DNA of 7,733 bases, taken from Bacillota bacterium (GTDB taxonomy: Bacteria; Bacillota; Clostridia; Tissierellales; Sedimentibacteraceae). The notes beneath the pieces were generated by a model, which searched no databases, was not told where the DNA came from, and saw only the letters and a list, made by a program, of their open reading frames with translations. The stretch spans positions 1 to 7,733 of the forward strand of contig JAEZGU010000247.1 of the NCBI GenBank assembly GCA_023416855.1, given 5' to 3'. Positions 5,779-7,733 of this stretch are shown here, one piece after another (the first letter of the stretch is position 1; each line of letters starts with the position of its first letter). The position numbers and the translations under genes were made by a program.

Positions 5779-6882
5779 ATGAAAAAGACAATCACAAAAT
5801 TAACAAATGTATTAGTAATAGCATTGGTACTTTCAATGTTATTGACAACAACTGTATTTGCAGAAGTAAAAACAGTTGAAGTAAAAGGTTACTTAGAATT
5901 TGTTGAGTTAACACCAGAAGAATTAGAACAAAGTACATCTCATTTTTCAATTTCTAATGTAAAAGAATTATTAGGAACCGTAGATTTTTATGGAGAAGAA
6001 ATAAATCTATATGAAACAAATGGACCTACTACTATTAGTTTGTTAGCAGAAAACGGAATAATATTTGAAGCTTATAAAGTAAATGTAGAAACAACTGAAG
6101 AAAATAATATATTTAATATTACTGATGAAGCAATCGGCGTTTCATCAGGAGAAGTAATAGTTTGGGTTCCAGATGAAACCGGCAAATTAGATGAATATGG
6201 TTATCCTGAATACGTTGAAAAAACAATCCCAGCAACAGAACTTAGCAATTATGAAGTTGAAATGCCTACTTATGTACCGGGATGTACTATATCACTAACT
6301 GAACCAGGATATTACTACGTACTTTACAGAGTACCTGCCGCTGCTGGTGCTGCACATGCATATGTAAAAGTTTCAGCTGAAACTGTAGAAGAAGAAGTTG
6401 TAGAAGAACCTATCACTGAAGAACCTGTTGCTGAAGAACCTGTTGCTGATGAAAAAGTTTCAGCTTTACCTACTTCATCAAAAGTGTTAGTTAACGGTAC
6501 AGATGTATCATTTGAAGCGTACAATATCAACGGTAACAACTATTTTAAATTAAGAGATATTGCACTATCAGTTAACGGAACAGAAAAACAATTTGGAGTA
6601 GAATGGGACACTGAAAAACAAGCAATCAACTTAACTTCAAACAGTTCTTATGAATCAGTAGGCGGAGAAATGGCTACTGGTGATGGTACAACAAAAGAAG
6701 GCACATTAAATAAAGCTCCAATATATAAAGATGGTGTTGAAGTACAATTAACAGCTTACAACATTAATGGCAACAACTATTTTAAATTAAGAGATTTAGC
6801 TCAAGCATTTAACATAGGCATAACATGGGATGGAACTACTAATACAGTAGGTATTGATACTTCAATAGATTATGCTGAATAA
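5779..6882 (+). CDS. Secreted protein with two C-terminal stalk (copper amine oxidase N-like) repeats
   Basis: 367 residues from the ATG at 5779, 7 bases after GGGAG. Longer readings would place extra residues ahead of an obvious signal peptide. Residues 1-28 form a Sec signal: Lys-rich start, hydrophobic core, TTVFA cleavage site. Residues 29 to about 200 form a domain I do not recognise, rich in beta-type sequence. Residues 203-227 are an acidic proline linker with EEP repeats. Residues 235-291 and 311-362 are two stalk domains (PF07833 type), each with the identical AYNINGNNYFKLRD. These domains are common in exported Clostridia and Paenibacillus proteins and are not evidence of amine oxidase activity. 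No transmembrane anchor, lipobox or sortase motif is visible, so it is probably secreted or held at the wall. It is a single-gene unit with its own promoter and terminator. Confidence 0.85.
   Translation: MKKTITKLTNVLVIALVLSMLLTTTVFAEVKTVEVKGYLEFVELTPEELEQSTSHFSISNVKELLGTVDFYGEEINLYETNGPTTISLLAENGIIFEAYKVNVETTEENNIFNITDEAIGVSSGEVIVWVPDETGKLDEYGYPEYVEKTIPATELSNYEVEMPTYVPGCTISLTEPGYYYVLYRVPAAAGAAHAYVKVSAETVEEEVVEEPITEEPVAEEPVADEKVSALPTSSKVLVNGTDVSFEAYNINGNNYFKLRDIALSVNGTEKQFGVEWDTEKQAINLTSNSSYESVGGEMATGDGTTKEGTLNKAPIYKDGVEVQLTAYNINGNNYFKLRDLAQAFNIGITWDGTTNTVGIDTSIDYAE
6403..6447 (+). repeat. Tandem 15-base repeat encoding the EEPxx linker
   Basis: GAAGAACCTGTTGCT occurs twice in perfect tandem (6418-6432, 6433-6447), preceded by a variant copy, GAAGAACCTATCACT (6403-6417). 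It encodes EEPIT-EEPVA-EEPVA in the flexible linker of the stalk protein. Perfect tandem copies are prone to length change by slippage in whole codons. Confidence 0.8.
6517..6801 (+). repeat. Duplicated stalk motif within the secreted protein
   Basis: AYNINGNNYFKLRD followed by I/L-A is encoded at 6517-6564 and again at 6754-6801, 237 bases apart. The DNA copies differ mainly at third codon positions, so the protein motif is conserved by selection or by an older duplication rather than a fresh one. Confidence 0.8.
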
Positions 6883-6895
6883 TAACTAAATAAAT

Positions 6896-6930
6896 AAGTC
6901 CACTGCCTTTAAACAGTGGACTTGTCTTTT
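6896..6930 (+). terminator. Rho-independent terminator of the stalk-protein gene
   Basis: AAGTCCACTG (6896-6905) and CAGTGGACTT (6914-6923) form a perfect 10-bp stem with an 8-base loop, followed by GTCTTTT. It lies 14 bases after the stop codon. On the other strand the stem is followed by TATTTATTTAG, so it may also stop transcripts from the converging phosphatase gene. Confidence 0.9.
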
Positions 6931-6964
6931 ATACACCATTATTTATAATATGTATTTACTGAAA

Positions 6965-7696
6965 CTACATATTATACAAATCAACATTTGCATCTAATTT
7001 GTATATTACATTTTTACGTTCAACTATTATTGTAGCCTTTTTACTCAGCTCTTCATCCTCTCTAATAGATAACAACAATTCTCTGTTTGGATTAATTGCA
7101 ACCGGATTGCCAACCATTTTGAGCATAGAAAAATCTCCTGTTGTATCACCATAAGCATAGCTGTTTTCTAAATCAACATCATACTCTCTAATCAGATTAT
7201 TAAGCTCTCTCAGTTTACTTTCAGAATCCCACATTTTCACTATTTCACCGGTGAACTTGTTTTGTGAATCAACCTTGTAAATGCTTCCTCTAAAGTCTGT
7301 AGCCTCATATTTTTCAGCCATCCTGGATACAAGAAAATCAGGACTGCCCGAGATGAAAAAAACTTTATGATTTTGCTTTTTATGATAATCTATTTGATTT
7401 CTTGAATACTTGTATATCATATCACCATTGGATTTAATAACATGATCAGCAATATATTCGATATAAGATTTGTCAAAGCCCTTCAGTTCATCCAAGTAAA
7501 CACCTGCTAAAATCTCTAAATACTCTTCAAAATCCCCATATCTTTTCTCCCATTCTAAATATACCTATTTTACCTTAGTATACCAAACTTCGGGATCTAT
7601 TACCTCAAAGGCTATAAGCTTTTGAAAATGCTCGATCATCAAGGAATTTCTAAATATAGTGCCGTCTATATCGAAAAAAGCAGCTTTTGTTTTCAT
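6965..7696 (-). pseudogene. HAD-IB (SerB-like) phosphatase gene interrupted by an in-frame amber codon
   Basis: Reading from the ATG at 7696-7694 (preceded by GGGGTGAT) gives 243 codons in one frame, full length for the small HAD-IB family, broken only by TAG at 7567-7565 (codon 44). Motif I FFDIDGT, with nucleophile Asp9 and Asp11, lies before the stop. Motif II FFISGSPD, the K of motif III (WDSESK) and motif IV YGDTTGDFSML lie after it. The family dephosphorylates small phosphoesters such as phosphoserine; the substrate here is unknown. The local sequence WYTKVK-stop-VYLEWEKRYGD keeps normal coding character on both sides, so one substitution (for example from AAG or CAG) explains the break. 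An internal TTG at 7495 could restart translation but would lose the catalytic Asp. The normal stop is also TAG. A sequencing error or suppressed amber cannot be excluded. Confidence 0.8.
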
Positions 7697-7712
7697 GTTA
7701 TCACCCCATTTT

Positions 7713-7718
7713 ATTATA
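7713..7718 (-). promoter_or_regulatory. Possible -10 box upstream of the phosphatase gene
   Basis: TATAAT on the minus strand, preceded by TGTA. Any -35 would lie beyond the window edge. If used, the leader would be only about 10 bases and the ribosome site would sit at the transcript start, so this is uncertain. Confidence 0.25.
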
Positions 7719-7733
7719 TACACTATTTAATAG

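Noticed and set aside
6324..6539. Minus-strand open frame with Ser/Thr/Gly repeats
   Set aside because: It is a shadow of the EEP-repeat linker on the opposite strand.
7565..7567. Pyrrolysine insertion at the amber codon
   Set aside because: HAD phosphatases are not known pyrrolysine proteins, no pyl gene or downstream element is visible, and neighbouring genes end in TAG.

Overview
The window is AT-rich DNA from a low-GC Firmicute, most likely an anaerobic Clostridia-type bacterium. The signs are strong GGAGG-type ribosome sites, TTG starts, a RocR-like sigma-54 activator, an NhaC-family carrier and a secreted 'stalk' (copper amine oxidase N-domain) protein. No species can be named from the sequence. 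There are no rRNA, tRNA or CRISPR features and no intact insertion sequence.

Left part (1-990, minus strand): a toxin-antitoxin-like locus. A well-formed promoter overlapped by GTAT/ATAC palindromes drives a small first gene (701-911). In one frame this gene resembles the C-terminal strands of MqsR-type mRNase toxins, but it is broken by a +1 frame discontinuity. It is followed by an MqsA-like antitoxin carrying a zinc ribbon, a helix-turn-helix and the start of a Panacea (SocA/DUF4065) domain, which runs off the window. The toxin-first order matches mqsRA. 992-1240 holds only a terminator-like hairpin and non-coding sequence.

Centre (1121-5434, minus strand): a self-contained catabolic or transport module. 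A RocR-like sigma-54 enhancer-binding protein (4004-5434) ends in its own terminator. About 30 bases before the next gene lies a near-consensus -24/-12 promoter with an inverted repeat at enhancer distance. The promoter serves a two-gene operon: a divergent alanine-dehydrogenase-like enzyme (2660-3823, TTG start) and an NhaC-family transporter (1241-2650), 9 bases apart with the second ribosome site overlapping the first gene's stop. The likely logic is that the activator senses a small molecule, probably an amino acid or a derivative, through its N-terminal PAS-like region. It then switches on an importer or antiporter plus an NAD-dependent oxidative deaminase. The substrate is not identified.

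Right part (5531-7733): a plus-strand gene encodes a secreted protein with an unrecognised N-terminal domain, an acidic EEP repeat linker and two stalk repeats, closed by a strong terminator. Converging on it is a HAD-IB phosphatase gene that is intact except for one in-frame amber codon at position 44. That makes it a recent nonsense pseudogene, a sequencing error or, less likely, a readthrough gene.
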